A stretch of 64,000 bases of DNA from Paulinella micropora (Eukaryota > Cercozoa > Imbricatea > Euglyphida). This document shows positions 14,047-20,464 of the stretch, one piece after another. The stretch spans positions 37,804 to 101,803 of the forward strand of contig BJOX01000234.1 in assembly GCA_009731375.1 (NCBI GenBank), in the 5' to 3' direction. How positions within the stretch are numbered: the first letter of the stretch is position 1; each line of letters starts with the position of its first letter. A model generated the notes under the pieces. That model did no database searches, was not told where the DNA came from, and worked only from the letters and a program-made list of their open reading frames with translations. The position numbers and the translations under genes were made by a program.

Positions 14047-14859
14047 GTGTCTGTCTGTTTGTATGCATGTATGCATGTACGCATGCTTGCATGCATGTAT
14101 GTATGTATGTATGTATGTATGTATGTATGTATGTATGTATGTATGCATGCATGCATGCATGCATGCATGTATGTATGTATGTATGTATGTATGCATGCAT
14201 GCATGCATGTATGTATGTATGTATGTATGTATGTATGTATATGTATGTATGCATTTATGTATGTATGTATGTATGTGTTGTGTTAGCTTCGCTCGTTGGT
14301 GCGTGAGGGGCCTGGGCTCGACCCAGCAGGTACATTTATACGTACATACATACATGCATACATGCATACATACATACATACATGCATACATACATACACA
14401 TACATAAATACATACATAAATACATACATGCATACATACATACATACATACATACATACATACATACGTATGTATGTACGTACGTATATACATACACACA
14501 TTCATACATACGTACATACATACATACATACATACGTACATACATGCACGCATTCGCAGGGCGGCCTGCACCTGGACTGCGCTTACAGCGAGCACGGCGC
14601 ACACTGCGCAACAGGTGTGCCTCAAAGCCCCCAACTTTGAACTTGCCATTCTCAATATGTGTGATACAACAACGCTGATGAGCATCTCATATGAAAGCCC
14701 TTGTCCTGAGCTTTCGAATGGTGCCTTCAGCATTGTCATAGCATCAATATTGAGCAAAAAGTGAGATGGAAACAACGAAGGATTTTTGCCACTTGCATCA
14801 TGTCGTCACTATTATTTTCGCTTCCTTCTCGCCTGGCCTCTCTTAAGTACGTGCTGGTG

Positions 14860-14907
<48 letters not shown>

Positions 14908-15701
14908 CTTTCTTTCTTTCTTTCTCTCTCTCTCTCTCTATCTCTATCTATCTATCTCTCTTCTCCTTCTTGCTTTCTCTCTCTAGCTGCTTGTTTGGTG
15001 GGCGAGGCTGCTCCAGTAGTGCAGCTGCCCACAGCACTGCCACCTTACTGGGCGCCGCCGCCGCCGCCTGGCCACACAGCAGGTGACACAGGCAGCTGCT
15101 CCTTGCCGCCTGCCCGCACAGTAAGTGAGACAGCCAGCTCATTGCAGCGCGCTGAGCCAAAAGACCTTCCATCCATCCATCCATCTATCCATCTATCCAT
15201 CCAGTGTATGTGTTTTTGTGTTTTTATATCTTGGTGTGTGTGCATGTGTGCGTCTGCGTGTGTGTGTGTATGTTTGTGTGTGTGTGTGTGTGTTTGTGTG
15301 GTGTGTGTCAGTCAACTGTTCCTTGCAGCGGCCTGGCCCGCCCCTAGAGGTCTGTCTGTCTGTCTGTGTGAGGCTGTATGTATGTATGTATGTATGTATG
15401 CATGTATGTATGTATGTATGTATTATGTATGTATGTATGTATTATGTATGTATGTATGTAGGTATGTATGTATGTATGCATGTATGTATGTATGTATGTA
15501 TGTATGTGTGTATGTGTGTATGTGTGTATGTATGTATGATGTATGTATATATGTATGTACATGTATGTATGTATGTATGTATGTATGTATGTATGTATGT
15601 ATGTTTAGCGGCCAGCTGTTCTGCGCCAGCTGCTCGTGCTCCAAACTATCGACCAGATCCTGCCAGAACTCATGCAGGACTATAACGGCGCGCCGCCCTG
15701 A
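549..15701 (+). CDS. Large multi-exon gene of unknown function with microsatellite introns (5' end not found)
   Basis: Exons proposed: 549-810, 920-1013, 1205-1305, 1711-1749, 2140-2218, 2523-about 2640, 3360-about 3420, 4473-4524 (extent unclear to about 5098), 5183-5319, 6009-6067, 6325-6368, 6822-6878, 7529-7567, 7763-7949, 8384-8446, 13898-13958, 14287-14329, 14560-14614, 14987-15120, 15329-15349 and 15609-15701 (TGA). Each is bounded by AG and GT. From 5183 on, all junction phases agree (2,1,0,0,0,1,1,2,0,1,0,0), which is hard to get by chance. The first four exons are also in phase. The 1.75-5.1 kb part is not settled, because poly-Ser/Gln coding repeats and introns cannot be told apart there. 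The predicted protein is rich in Leu, Ala, Gln, Arg and Glu, helical or coiled-coil in look (exon at 7763 begins [12 protein letters not shown]; last exon has [20 protein letters not shown]). I do not recognise the family and see no signal peptide or catalytic motif. Several exons have truncated second copies in adjacent introns. Confidence 0.7.
811..919 (+). repeat. ACAT/ACGT microsatellite intron
   Basis: Intron opening gttcac after ..AGGCAG and closing ttgtttag. The interior is almost pure CATA with some CGTA units. Confidence 0.75.
1030..1184. repeat. TCTA/TCTG tetranucleotide tract
   Basis: Near-perfect TATC repeat with interspersed TGTC units, inside the intron 1014-1204. Confidence 0.95.
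1582..1620 (+). other. Truncated second copy of the exon at 1711-1749
   Basis: The 27 nt after gcagttgcag match the start of the 1711 exon with one change (gtatgg for gtgtgg, encoding VWAELQRRQ), then drift into CAACAG repeats and a GA tract. The acceptor AG is retained. Confidence 0.75.
1620..1910. repeat. GA and TC dinucleotide tracts
   Basis: A GA run (1624-1675) and a TC run (1838-1893) flank the 1711-1749 exon. The second ends in cttag, which could be an acceptor for an unresolved exon. Confidence 0.9.
2018..2088. repeat. Imperfect inverted repeat (foldback)
   Basis: The arm starting ggtttcgggtg..aaagagccacc is repeated in reverse complement as ggtggctcttt..cacccgaaacc, with about 28 bp per arm and a short loop. 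It lies in an intron of the large gene. Confidence 0.75.
2230..2340. repeat. ATGT/ATGC tetranucleotide tract
   Basis: TATG repeats with occasional GCATG units, in the intron between the exons at 2140 and 2523. Confidence 0.95.
2640..3355. repeat. CAA/CAG, CTT, G-run, GA, CAGA and ATGT tracts with a 10-N gap
   Basis: Successive low-complexity blocks: CAACAG (2640-2715), CTT (2745-2830), G homopolymer (2999-3033), N gap 3034-3043, GA (3044-3090), CAGA (3100-3145) and ATGT (3187-3355). The gap sits where a G-run meets a GA-run, a likely assembly break. Confidence 0.95.
3415..3555. repeat. CTT then CTA trinucleotide tracts
   Basis: TTC repeats switch to TAC repeats near 3515, followed by a Glu/Lys-rich open stretch (3556-3800) that may or may not be exonic. 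Confidence 0.9.
4011..4063 (+). repeat. Short interspersed repeat, copy 1 (truncated)
   Basis: Carries aatggatgcctatgtcttcg, atatgcagagttgatagacc and aaacacat, then TATC repeats. It shares this core with the copies at 4288-4370 and 5697-5783. Confidence 0.75.
4288..4370 (+). repeat. Short interspersed repeat, copy 2
   Basis: Begins cccagcccgttacccagtcg and ends gctgatagaccaaacatat, followed directly by TATC repeats. A UUCG-loop hairpin (atgtc ttcg gatat) lies in the core. On the minus strand the word CATCGATTCC in copy 3 resembles a B box, so a tRNA-related origin is possible but weak. Confidence 0.7.
4524..4725. repeat. CTT/CCT pyrimidine tract
   Basis: CTT repeats followed by CTCCTTCC units. 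Open in one frame as poly-Ser/Pro, so it is either coding repeat or intron. Confidence 0.85.
5340..5590. repeat. TA-rich and ATGT tetranucleotide tracts
   Basis: Fills the front of the intron after the 5183-5319 exon, with the unrelated word ccgcgttcaatcggctccct at 5389 between the two tracts. Confidence 0.9.
5630..5680. repeat. TATC tract
   Basis: Short TATC array leading into copy 3 of the interspersed repeat. Confidence 0.9.
5697..5783 (+). repeat. Short interspersed repeat, copy 3
   Basis: Same order of words as copy 2 with point changes (ccgattggcggcggggtgga; aatcgatgcctatgtcttcg) and the same 3' end gctgatagaccaaacatat before pyrimidine-rich repeats. Confidence 0.75.
5834..5862 (+). 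other. Truncated second copy of the exon at 6009-6067
   Basis: Word taacttgtgcgattgactgg followed by gctccgg matches the start of the true exon (caacttgtgcgacgggctgg) with four changes, preceded by acag. It breaks off before the rest of the exon. Confidence 0.7.
5875..6000. repeat. AATAC pentanucleotide tract
   Basis: Repeated ACAAT units with minor variants. It lies between the truncated copy and the real exon. Confidence 0.95.
6085..6320. repeat. ACAT/ACGT and TTATGTATG tracts
   Basis: CATA and CGTA arrays, then four copies of a 9 bp unit ttatgtatg, ending at the acceptor tcag before 6325. Confidence 0.95.
6385..6800. repeat. GAAAA, GAA, GA, CA and CAA tracts
   Basis: Purine-rich arrays and CAA arrays fill the intron between the exons 6325-6368 and 6822-6878. 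Confidence 0.9.
6893..7205 (-). mobile_element. Unclassified ~310 bp insert bracketed by GATA repeats
   Basis: A non-repetitive block flanked on both sides by GATA repeats. On the minus strand it starts near CCCGGAGGGCGTCCCTGCCC and ends GATAAACAATATC, running into TATC repeats. No ORF of note. It behaves like a SINE or a truncated retroelement whose tail is the TATC repeat. No matching copy elsewhere in the window, so class is inferred. Confidence 0.45.
7206..7265. repeat. GATA tract
   Basis: Near-perfect GATA repeat with one GACA unit. Confidence 0.95.
7267..7292 (+). other. Truncated second copy of the exon at 6822-6878
   Basis: Word tgctgcgcaagctggccac matches tgctgcgcaaactgagcac of the exon (VLRKLST). 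Here the copy lies downstream of the real exon and lacks its ends. Confidence 0.6.
7300..7730. repeat. ATGT and TATC tetranucleotide tracts
   Basis: ATGT arrays (7305-7520) and TATC arrays (7570-7685) enclose the 39-nt exon 7529-7567. Confidence 0.95.
7970..8285. repeat. TAGG, GGGA, TGGA and GATA tracts
   Basis: Four related purine-rich tetranucleotide arrays in succession after the donor gtaagtg at 7950. Confidence 0.95.
8311..8340 (+). other. Truncated second copy of the exon at 8384-8446
   Basis: Starts gcacag then agctgtggagctaggagcag and caggacgagcg, matching agctgtggaggtgcgaggag of the true exon. A small indel puts a TAG in frame. The copy ends in a GATA-like word. Confidence 0.75.
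8447..8540. repeat. TC and CA dinucleotide tracts
   Basis: CT run (8449-8486) then CA run (8487-8540) right after the donor of exon 8384-8446. Confidence 0.95.
8690..8970. repeat. TATC/TATT/TACC arrays
   Basis: Tetranucleotide arrays in the 5.4 kb intron 8447-13897. Confidence 0.95.
8986..9025 (+). other. Truncated second copy of the exon at 13898-13958
   Basis: After tttcag, the word ctggccaggccaaggcggct and gagagacaagccatgcggct resemble the true exon (ggcgaggccaaggcggagag; atgccatgcggcagctgg). It then dissolves into TATC repeats. The retrotransposon lies between this copy and the real exon. Confidence 0.65.
9026..9095. repeat. TATC/TACC array
   Basis: Tetranucleotide array directly after the truncated exon copy. 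Confidence 0.95.
9096..9466 (+). other. Non-repetitive 370 bp segment ending in TATC repeats
   Basis: No convincing ORF. Its 3' end (gtcgatatctcatctatc) resembles the 3' end of the retrotransposon at 13823-13840 (tgcgacatctcatctatc). It may be a truncated or non-autonomous relative that shares the retrotransposon's tail. Confidence 0.4.
9467..10031. repeat. TATC/TACC arrays upstream of the retrotransposon
   Basis: About 560 bp of TATC and TACC repeats, including a duplicated block (9590-9760 and 9790-9950 share the order TACC, TATC, ctatctttctatctgtctgt). Confidence 0.95.
10032..13834 (+). mobile_element. RLE non-LTR retrotransposon embedded in TATC repeats
   Basis: The element begins where the TATC array stops and ends, after a 300 bp 3' UTR, at acatctcatc running into another TATC array. 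The word atctcatctatc is present at both sides (near 9463 and 13829). Insertion into the microsatellite, or microsatellite expansion from its tail, are both possible. Confidence 0.7.
10058..13522 (+). CDS. RLE-type non-LTR retrotransposon polyprotein (RT + endonuclease), 5' end missing
   Basis: Open frame of about 1,154 codons starting just after a TAA at 10055. No ATG is seen near the beginning, so the N terminus is truncated or starts upstream. The reverse transcriptase has finger and palm blocks (NYRPIALTS near 11208, FGSVNH near 11446, [14 protein letters not shown] near 11600) and the catalytic YADD at 11747-11758. A C-terminal CCHC knuckle C-x2-C-x7-H-x4-C (about 12818-12870) is followed by a PD-(D/E)xK restriction-like endonuclease: RPDIVVW near 13147 and ELTCPVEEN near 13200 with a downstream K..RY..L. 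This domain order is that of the R2/NeSL-like clades. No N-terminal zinc finger or APE endonuclease is seen. The frame itself is uninterrupted, so decay is limited to the 5' end. Confidence 0.9.
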   Translation, partial: VTKTTCENLPTHRYSLRSGRRHPPSACSAPPEPPGEDFAHVHPYEDLSGLLEKKSPKAHVHPDYKSQPGIINLDSTHCVDAETYSHFVHRTRSAPKEPTERRKRLVLPSTPSEWKGIEEELQSALPLILPSSLIKCLSCDEAVAKFERYLYDFISQRVTKTQEQTHERKNRHVIRLQTELTQNRQQKLIQKRHLRDLKRAGSIPAAVAKSLQKTWRVLLKTGNRLRRRLKEATLSSAQRQANTRFRTDPHKFAKNLFHPPSTQTTSSLSKENCDSYFPNLYKDANREQTYVPLPEMNRPPLPTVPFDLKPPSFLETKRSVFAKRNGAAPGRDGISYLVYKRLPTALLFLHKLIVKCWTTDVANSWAQAAISLLHKDGDPLQASNYRPIALTSCSGKVFFSLWSKRLESFLLDNKYFDRAKQKGFLRNVAGCPEHIATTKATIRNAKDHYRQLVIAWIDLQNAFGSVNHNLIQFALWWYHVPPMFARIIFLYYELLVATIEGKDWSSEPFVFAVGVFQGCCISPLLFNIVFNLLLDLLSSLTKNNGYHFKHKTSTDEVIVHEAAYADDLKLHCRSPKHCQSSINMIDKFLSWSRTMAAKPPKCKSLAFKYWTKADDYKGLKRLLPISFPPFDPALTITGKPIDFIADKPFKDLGWIVYHDLSENEQRAAIQKKFILSMQAIDSCSINGFMKFWLYQHYAVQSLAWPFLIYDLCLSFAKTLEKIATRFLKKWANIYKRALVSCLYRPRSKFGLQLQSIVSFYQRLQINRAQMLKYCPDKHLSSIYAMNLTKHETFRTIWKPEPVLEKLEAQVDFEFKHRGQSDHLGLGHGRYPKEHSITDRKDRVLELAAETILETTTVHDMDKAMQGCFLRFEDACPFDLSWARLIGTRNPRLISWVINASTNSVITPDLRRLWGIIPNNKCALCSGQAHLCHILSGCHVALKQGRYTWRHDSVLCTIEAPLQKHIESHNKRSPIDQNESKSMFVKEGEQKPKRQSFHRPSLLDTANDWQLQTQYTVSEQAFPVHICVTDLRPDIVVWSLSTKICILIELTCPVEENILDARAYKTNRYNKLKSQIEDNGWTCHLRPIECGARGMVSFSVHRCFRALGFSHPQSKSLCFKLSSCVARCSFAIYRSCAVKNWTNLPLVRIGDCIPS
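13835..13890. repeat. TATC array downstream of the retrotransposon
   Basis: TATC repeats ending atctcag, the acceptor used by the exon at 13898. Confidence 0.9.
13980..14280. repeat. ATGT/CTGT/ATGC arrays
   Basis: Tetranucleotide arrays filling the intron between exons 13898-13958 and 14287-14329. Confidence 0.95.
14335..14550. repeat. ACAT/ACGT arrays
   Basis: Fills the intron between exons 14287-14329 and 14560-14614. Confidence 0.95.
14865..14985. repeat. TC/TTTC pyrimidine tract before an acceptor
   Basis: Long pyrimidine run ending ctctctag. The preceding 14615-14860 is intron without other features. Confidence 0.9.
15165..15605. repeat. ATCC, TG, CTGT and ATGT tracts
   Basis: Two introns of repeats around the 21-nt exon 15329-15349. 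The first intron starts with a perfect gtaagtg donor at 15121. Confidence 0.9.
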
Positions 15702-16035
15702 AGGCTCAGATTTAGTAAATTTTCTTCTCTGTCCGCCCCGCCGAGAACTATGTTTCTTATTCATACTGGCAGGCCTTTGAGTAGGCTTTGAAAATTAAAG
15801 ACGGTTCACGGCTCAGTGCGGCGGCTGAGTGCCAAATATTTGCCATATTTGATTCAGTTGTGTCGCTTCAAGCTCGTCGCCGCAAGATTTCTTTCACGTT
15901 CTCGCAATTATTATTGGATGAAGGCTACCGGCTCGGAAATCCAACCGCCGGAGGAAGCCACTCAATCAAGTTTCAATGCTATTATAGTCAGCCTTGTTGA
16001 AGATCGGAAGTTCAAGCCTGTCTCTCAGTAGTAAG
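15702..16035. other. 3' flank of the large gene
   Basis: Moderate-GC sequence without repeats. Open frames of 60-70 codons on the plus strand have no recognisable motif. Probably 3' UTR and spacer. Confidence 0.4.
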
Positions 16036-16368
16036 TGTCGGCCACAAGTTACTGATAATTAGTTTTTTTTTCCACTGATCAACTTTTAATAATATCAAGT
16101 TTACGTACGGTGTACCGAAGAATGACTTTAATGATTAGATAATACCTCGTCTACAGAAGTTGAAAGGACGCCTGAAACGCCGCGAATGGTAGGAACTATG
16201 CCCAGAACAATAACTGGACCCACTTTGTGGGATCTGGGCAGATATACCCACTCGGTCCACAAAGCTGGATCGGCATTGATTGTATTGATACGAGATCTAA
16301 CCGCATAACCCGGTTAAATACAAGGATATATTAGTTACTACTGTTATCAACCTCAGTATTACCTAACA
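16036..16368 (-). repeat. LTR (3') of an older, interrupted LTR element
   Basis: Shares aataactggacccactttgtg, gatatacccactcggtccac and cataacccggttaaatac with 29616-29903. On the minus strand it begins TGTTAGGTAATA and ends near TGGCCGACA, compatible with TG..CA ends. Inside, at 16369-16385, lies a G/A-rich run (GGGGGAGG on the minus strand), a candidate polypurine tract. No target duplication was found. Confidence 0.6.
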
Positions 16369-16804
16369 CGGAGCCTCCCCCTGATTATTTTAGATTAGGT
16401 ACAAACTGTGACATAATTAAACTTCAAGTCTGCGGAAATATGTATTATTAATAGATAAAAATGATGAAAAAGTAAATTAATATTACACCTATCAACTATC
16501 CACTCCCCGGCTCAGGTGAAGCTCTCGTAGAAGTAGATACATCGGCTCCGCTAACAGGGTAACCGTTGTCCCATTCGAAGCTATGCCCCGGCCAATAGCA
16601 ATATTAGATACGCGTGGTTCGCGCACCCGGCTTAGTCTCATGTTAGCAGTTTGACGTCGGTAGTAGAGCTCTCGCACCCCCGGCCTCAAGTGCTATCCCT
16701 CAAGTTCTGCCCAGGAACTTGAATTATTTCTAATTTATTACAAGGGGACAATGTAACTTGACTTGTTATAGCGATATAGTATTATAGTAGTCACGACTAA
16801 CTAT
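16369..16804. other. Interior remnant of the older element
   Basis: About 430 bp between the old LTR and the inserted Ty3-like element. No coding frame kept. Confidence 0.4.
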
Positions 16805-17041
16805 TGTAATGCCCCCAACGATAGCTCGTAAAAAGTCGGTAATACAACCAAACACAGTCCTCAAAAGATGAGAATGATGTCTCGTTATATTAGCTCAGTG
16901 AAGCCAAAAAGGAAAACGGCAACAGACCAAGAATAAAATGGCATCAGGTCCAATCCGGACAAATAATACTGAAAAAAAGCTGGTGCACCTGTCACCAGGA
17001 AAAGGTACTTTTTACCGGCTATCCGGGGGGTGATGCCTACA
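16805..17041 (-). repeat. 3' LTR of the Ty3-like element
   Basis: Plus-strand ends tgtaatgcccccaacgatag and ggggggtgatgcctaca. It has a near-identical partner at 27145-27380 and a diverged one at 39140-39389. Confidence 0.92.
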
Positions 17042-17056
17042 GTACCCCCTCCCGAT
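17042..17056 (-). other. Polypurine tract
   Basis: Minus-strand GGGAGGGGGTAC abuts the LTR, the expected primer site for plus-strand DNA synthesis. Confidence 0.75.
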
Positions 17057-17869
17057 TTTATGACGGAAATAGCATTTTCGTCATACACCTTCTGATTTCT
17101 TTCTGCAAATAGTATGCGCTATGGAGTCATGCCACACAGCGCATCGACCCACGGATAGACGCTAAAAGAGGATAAATATATCCTCATACGGCACGTCAAA
17201 GCGGATTCTCTAGCGTTTCTTGTAAATTTTGAACTCCTTCCCCTCAATTTTTTTTTCGGCAGTATGTCAAGAACAAACGTACTATTAATAAAAAAAATAC
17301 AAGCAACGTGGTGCTGTAGTACGATTCCCCCTTTGATCTCCTTCTTCTTCTTATCATTATCATTATTATTATTATTATTCACAGGGAGATCGTAAGTACA
17401 TTGTCTTTTTTAATGACATACCCTTGTATAAGGCGGATATCCTATGATATAGTATTAGGGGGCCAGTCCTAATAGCTATATCCGAAGTCGAGGTGTATGT
17501 ACCCGACCCTGCGATATACCGACACAAGTAGAGATTGACCGTGCTCAGGTACGACAGTATATAATCTATCGTAAAAAATAATTTAATGAAAGTTTCAGAG
17601 AACATTTCATTTTCGAGAACATCATCCCAGGACTTGGAAAGGGTCATACCCGGGAACACCATCGCTCAATACACTAGCGATCCCCGTATACGGTGTAGTA
17701 TCATCGTCGATCGACCTTTCGCACTCGTATGTTGCGATCGAATGCCAAGTTATATCACTGAGTCTTTTTAATATTCATATTGATAACTGATGATGCATGA
17801 TCAAATCATGATACGCCGTGGGCAATCAATCAGTTTATTTGAGACGCATAAAGAAAAATAGTTTCTTTG
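17057..17869 (-). other. 3' untranslated interior of the Ty3-like element
   Basis: About 800 bp between the integrase stop and the purine tract. No conserved ORF. The word tacccgaccctgcgatat at 17498 recurs at 39399. Confidence 0.6.
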
Positions 17870-20464
17870 TCACTGCCTTCGTCGTCTGGCGCGGATTTCT
17901 TTGCCTGGTGGAGGACCACCAACAAAAGTCAGATCGAACTTTGACTGTTCGAGAATGTCCCAGATCTTATTAGGGATTCCGCCCAACGATAATTCAAAAG
18001 GGACATCAAGCACTCCTCTTGGCAGTGTCTGAATGGTCCACGCAGTGTAATCCTTGTCTCTGGGAGTAATTGTATCATCCCATGTCTCGAGACTTTTTGC
18101 GTCTTTATATACTGGCAGATAATGTCTTGCCTTTGGATCCTCAACCGGGTCCATACTTCTCCAGAACTGGAGTATCGGTTGTACTATCTTTGCGGCTGAT
18201 GATATTTTGAGTGTCCGTGTGACACGCATCTGTCGTGGGACCGCCACGACCCGCATCAAGTATAAGTCTGAGAGAGTGTCATCAGCGACATGTTGTTCCG
18301 CTGGTCTCATCAGATAGAAAACATTTTTCACCCATGCGATGGTTGCTATCGCATCGCCTTCCTTCCATCGCTCATGGACAATCTCAACGTTGCCCGCGTT
18401 TGGGTCAGTGTCCGTCCCCTCCTCCTCCTGGTGGACGTCCTTTGATCTCATCGACCTCATCGCCTTCCTCGGTTGGTCGTTGATAAGATCATTCCGCGCT
18501 CTCCTTAGCTGCGCCTCTGTGATCTTCTCCTTCTTTCCGCTATGCTCTCGCGGAGACTTGGACTGAGTCCCCACCGCGCTTATGCGGTCAGTCTTCTCCT
18601 TGCTGTCCACCTCACTCTCCTCCTTCTCAGCTATCGGTGCCCGATAAGCATCGTCTTGGTCTATGCCAGCCTCCTTGTGGATGGGCGGCACCTCTTTGAA
18701 ATCATCCTTCATCCGTTTTAACGCCTCCTCAACGGATTCATCTTCCAGTAAGAAGGGATCATACTTAATCAGCCTTCTTACATTCACAATTTGCACCTTC
18801 CCTCTACCCCTGATCTTGTAATTCAGAGGTCCCGTCTGTTCCATAATCTGATAAGGTCCTTTCCAGTGAGTGAACAGCTTAGAGCTGACTCCCTTCGGGA
18901 CTTGAGGATGGTACAATAGTACAATATCCCCGACCTGGAACTTGATCTGATCCAAGTGCGCTTGTCGCACCCCTTCAGCATCAGTCTTTCGGCGCTCCGC
19001 CTCTCTATGCGCCCTGACTATTTGTTCCGCCTCCATCTTCACTCTAAGTCTCATCCCAAACAACTCATCCGCATCCGCCCAAGTGTCTTTTGGGTGAAGG
19101 AGCGAAGTCGGGATATCAGGCTCACGCCCATATACTAACTGATATGGCGAGATTGAGCTCTTCGAGCCTCCTAACGCCGTAGAGGGTAGACAGTTCATTG
19201 CAAACGCAAATGATGGTGCTGCCTCGACCCATGCTCTTTGATTCTCCTTCTTCGTGCAATACATCTTTAGCGAGGCTTTGAGGGGTCTGTGTACCCGCTC
19301 GATTTTCCCATTTGCTCGCGGGTTATAGGCAGTAACATATTGCCATTTCATCCCGTAATACTTAGATAGTTTGTCGATGACCTCGTTATTAAAGTCCGAG
19401 CCTCGATCAGAACATATCTTTCTTGGTACTCCGATCTCGATCAGCGCCTCGGCCGTCGTCTTGCCGGTAACGTCTTTGACAGGGATGATCCACACATAGT
19501 TGGTGGCTCTGTCAATAGCCGTAAGGAGGTATTTGTAACCATCCTTCGATTCTGGGAAAGGTCCCACATGATCAATGTGTATAAACTCAAACATCCCCGC
19601 ATGAAGAGGAAATTCGCCAATCAGGCCGAAATTTGCCTTCAGTGGTGTTTTGTTTATCTTGCACGGGATGCATGCATCCACCGCCTGATCTATCTCCTCC
19701 TTCATCTTCTTCCACCAGAATCGCCTCGCTACGAACATATGAGTTCGTTGTCGACCCGGATGCGCCAAAAGTGGGCAATTGTGGGCTGCGACAAATATAA
19801 ATCGTCTCAGACTCTCCGGTACCCAAAGGGTCCATTTGTCCGGCTGTGACGCATAGCGACCGTGAAGGCCCTTGTACCACAGTAGACCATCTCTCCATCC
19901 CATCTCCTTCATCTGATCTTTGATCGCTTTCGTCATCCGTAGCTCATCCGGGTTCTGATATAACTGTATCAGTTCTTTAAACTCCGGATCTTGAGCCTGT
20001 TGTTGCCTCCATGCGGTAGGCGAGGCTATATGGATAGTACCATCTTCTAGCCGTACCCCGATTCTTTCCGGGTCATCGTCTAGGTCACTTCTCCGCTCTT
20101 GAGGAGGCTCCGCATAAACTTCCTGCGTCTCCTCTTCCTCTCTTATGTTCGCCTTCGCATTCTCATATACCTCATAGGACCACTCAGCGTCCTCCTGGGT
20201 ATGTAGCTCACAACATATCCCGTGATCCGGGCCTTGTGGACTGTACCGTAGACCTGTGCGGTCATATCGGACTCCACTCGCCATCTCCATCGCCTCAATG
20301 TGGCTGACCTCATACACCTTGTCAGTGGACAAGTCTTCCATCTCCACCGTGGACACCAACGCCGATGCTTCTGAGTTAAACTCTAGCCTAGAGAGGCGAC
20401 CACATTTCGCTTTCCCGGTAGATGGACCATTGTGAAATCGAAACAAGACAAGAACGCTTGCCAC
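17870..20464 (-). CDS. Integrase ORF of the Ty3-like element
   Basis: 864 codons from a GTG at 20464. An ATG start is not evident, which fits expression by frameshifting from the upstream frame. It has an HHCC zinc module (AHPGRQRTH ... DACIPC, roughly residues 235-270), then the DDE core: D in HIDHVGPFP (about 298), D in SDRGSDF (about 350), E in NGKIERVHR (about 386). A GPF/KGPY-type module follows (HWKGPYQIMEQTGPLNYKI), then a long charged tail of about 280 residues with no obvious chromodomain. Its frame is -1 relative to RT-RNase H, and the two overlap by 82 nt (20383-20464). Confidence 0.9.
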   Translation of the reverse strand: MASVLVLFRFHNGPSTGKAKCGRLSRLEFNSEASALVSTVEMEDLSTDKVYEVSHIEAMEMASGVRYDRTGLRYSPQGPDHGICCELHTQEDAEWSYEVYENAKANIREEEETQEVYAEPPQERRSDLDDDPERIGVRLEDGTIHIASPTAWRQQQAQDPEFKELIQLYQNPDELRMTKAIKDQMKEMGWRDGLLWYKGLHGRYASQPDKWTLWVPESLRRFIFVAAHNCPLLAHPGRQRTHMFVARRFWWKKMKEEIDQAVDACIPCKINKTPLKANFGLIGEFPLHAGMFEFIHIDHVGPFPESKDGYKYLLTAIDRATNYVWIIPVKDVTGKTTAEALIEIGVPRKICSDRGSDFNNEVIDKLSKYYGMKWQYVTAYNPRANGKIERVHRPLKASLKMYCTKKENQRAWVEAAPSFAFAMNCLPSTALGGSKSSISPYQLVYGREPDIPTSLLHPKDTWADADELFGMRLRVKMEAEQIVRAHREAERRKTDAEGVRQAHLDQIKFQVGDIVLLYHPQVPKGVSSKLFTHWKGPYQIMEQTGPLNYKIRGRGKVQIVNVRRLIKYDPFLLEDESVEEALKRMKDDFKEVPPIHKEAGIDQDDAYRAPIAEKEESEVDSKEKTDRISAVGTQSKSPREHSGKKEKITEAQLRRARNDLINDQPRKAMRSMRSKDVHQEEEGTDTDPNAGNVEIVHERWKEGDAIATIAWVKNVFYLMRPAEQHVADDTLSDLYLMRVVAVPRQMRVTRTLKISSAAKIVQPILQFWRSMDPVEDPKARHYLPVYKDAKSLETWDDTITPRDKDYTAWTIQTLPRGVLDVPFELSLGGIPNKIWDILEQSKFDLTFVGGPPPGKEIRARRRRQ

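Noticed and set aside
16885-17088. 67-codon frame inside the LTR, repeated in the other LTR copies
   Set aside because: Repeated only because the LTR is repeated; no independent coding evidence.
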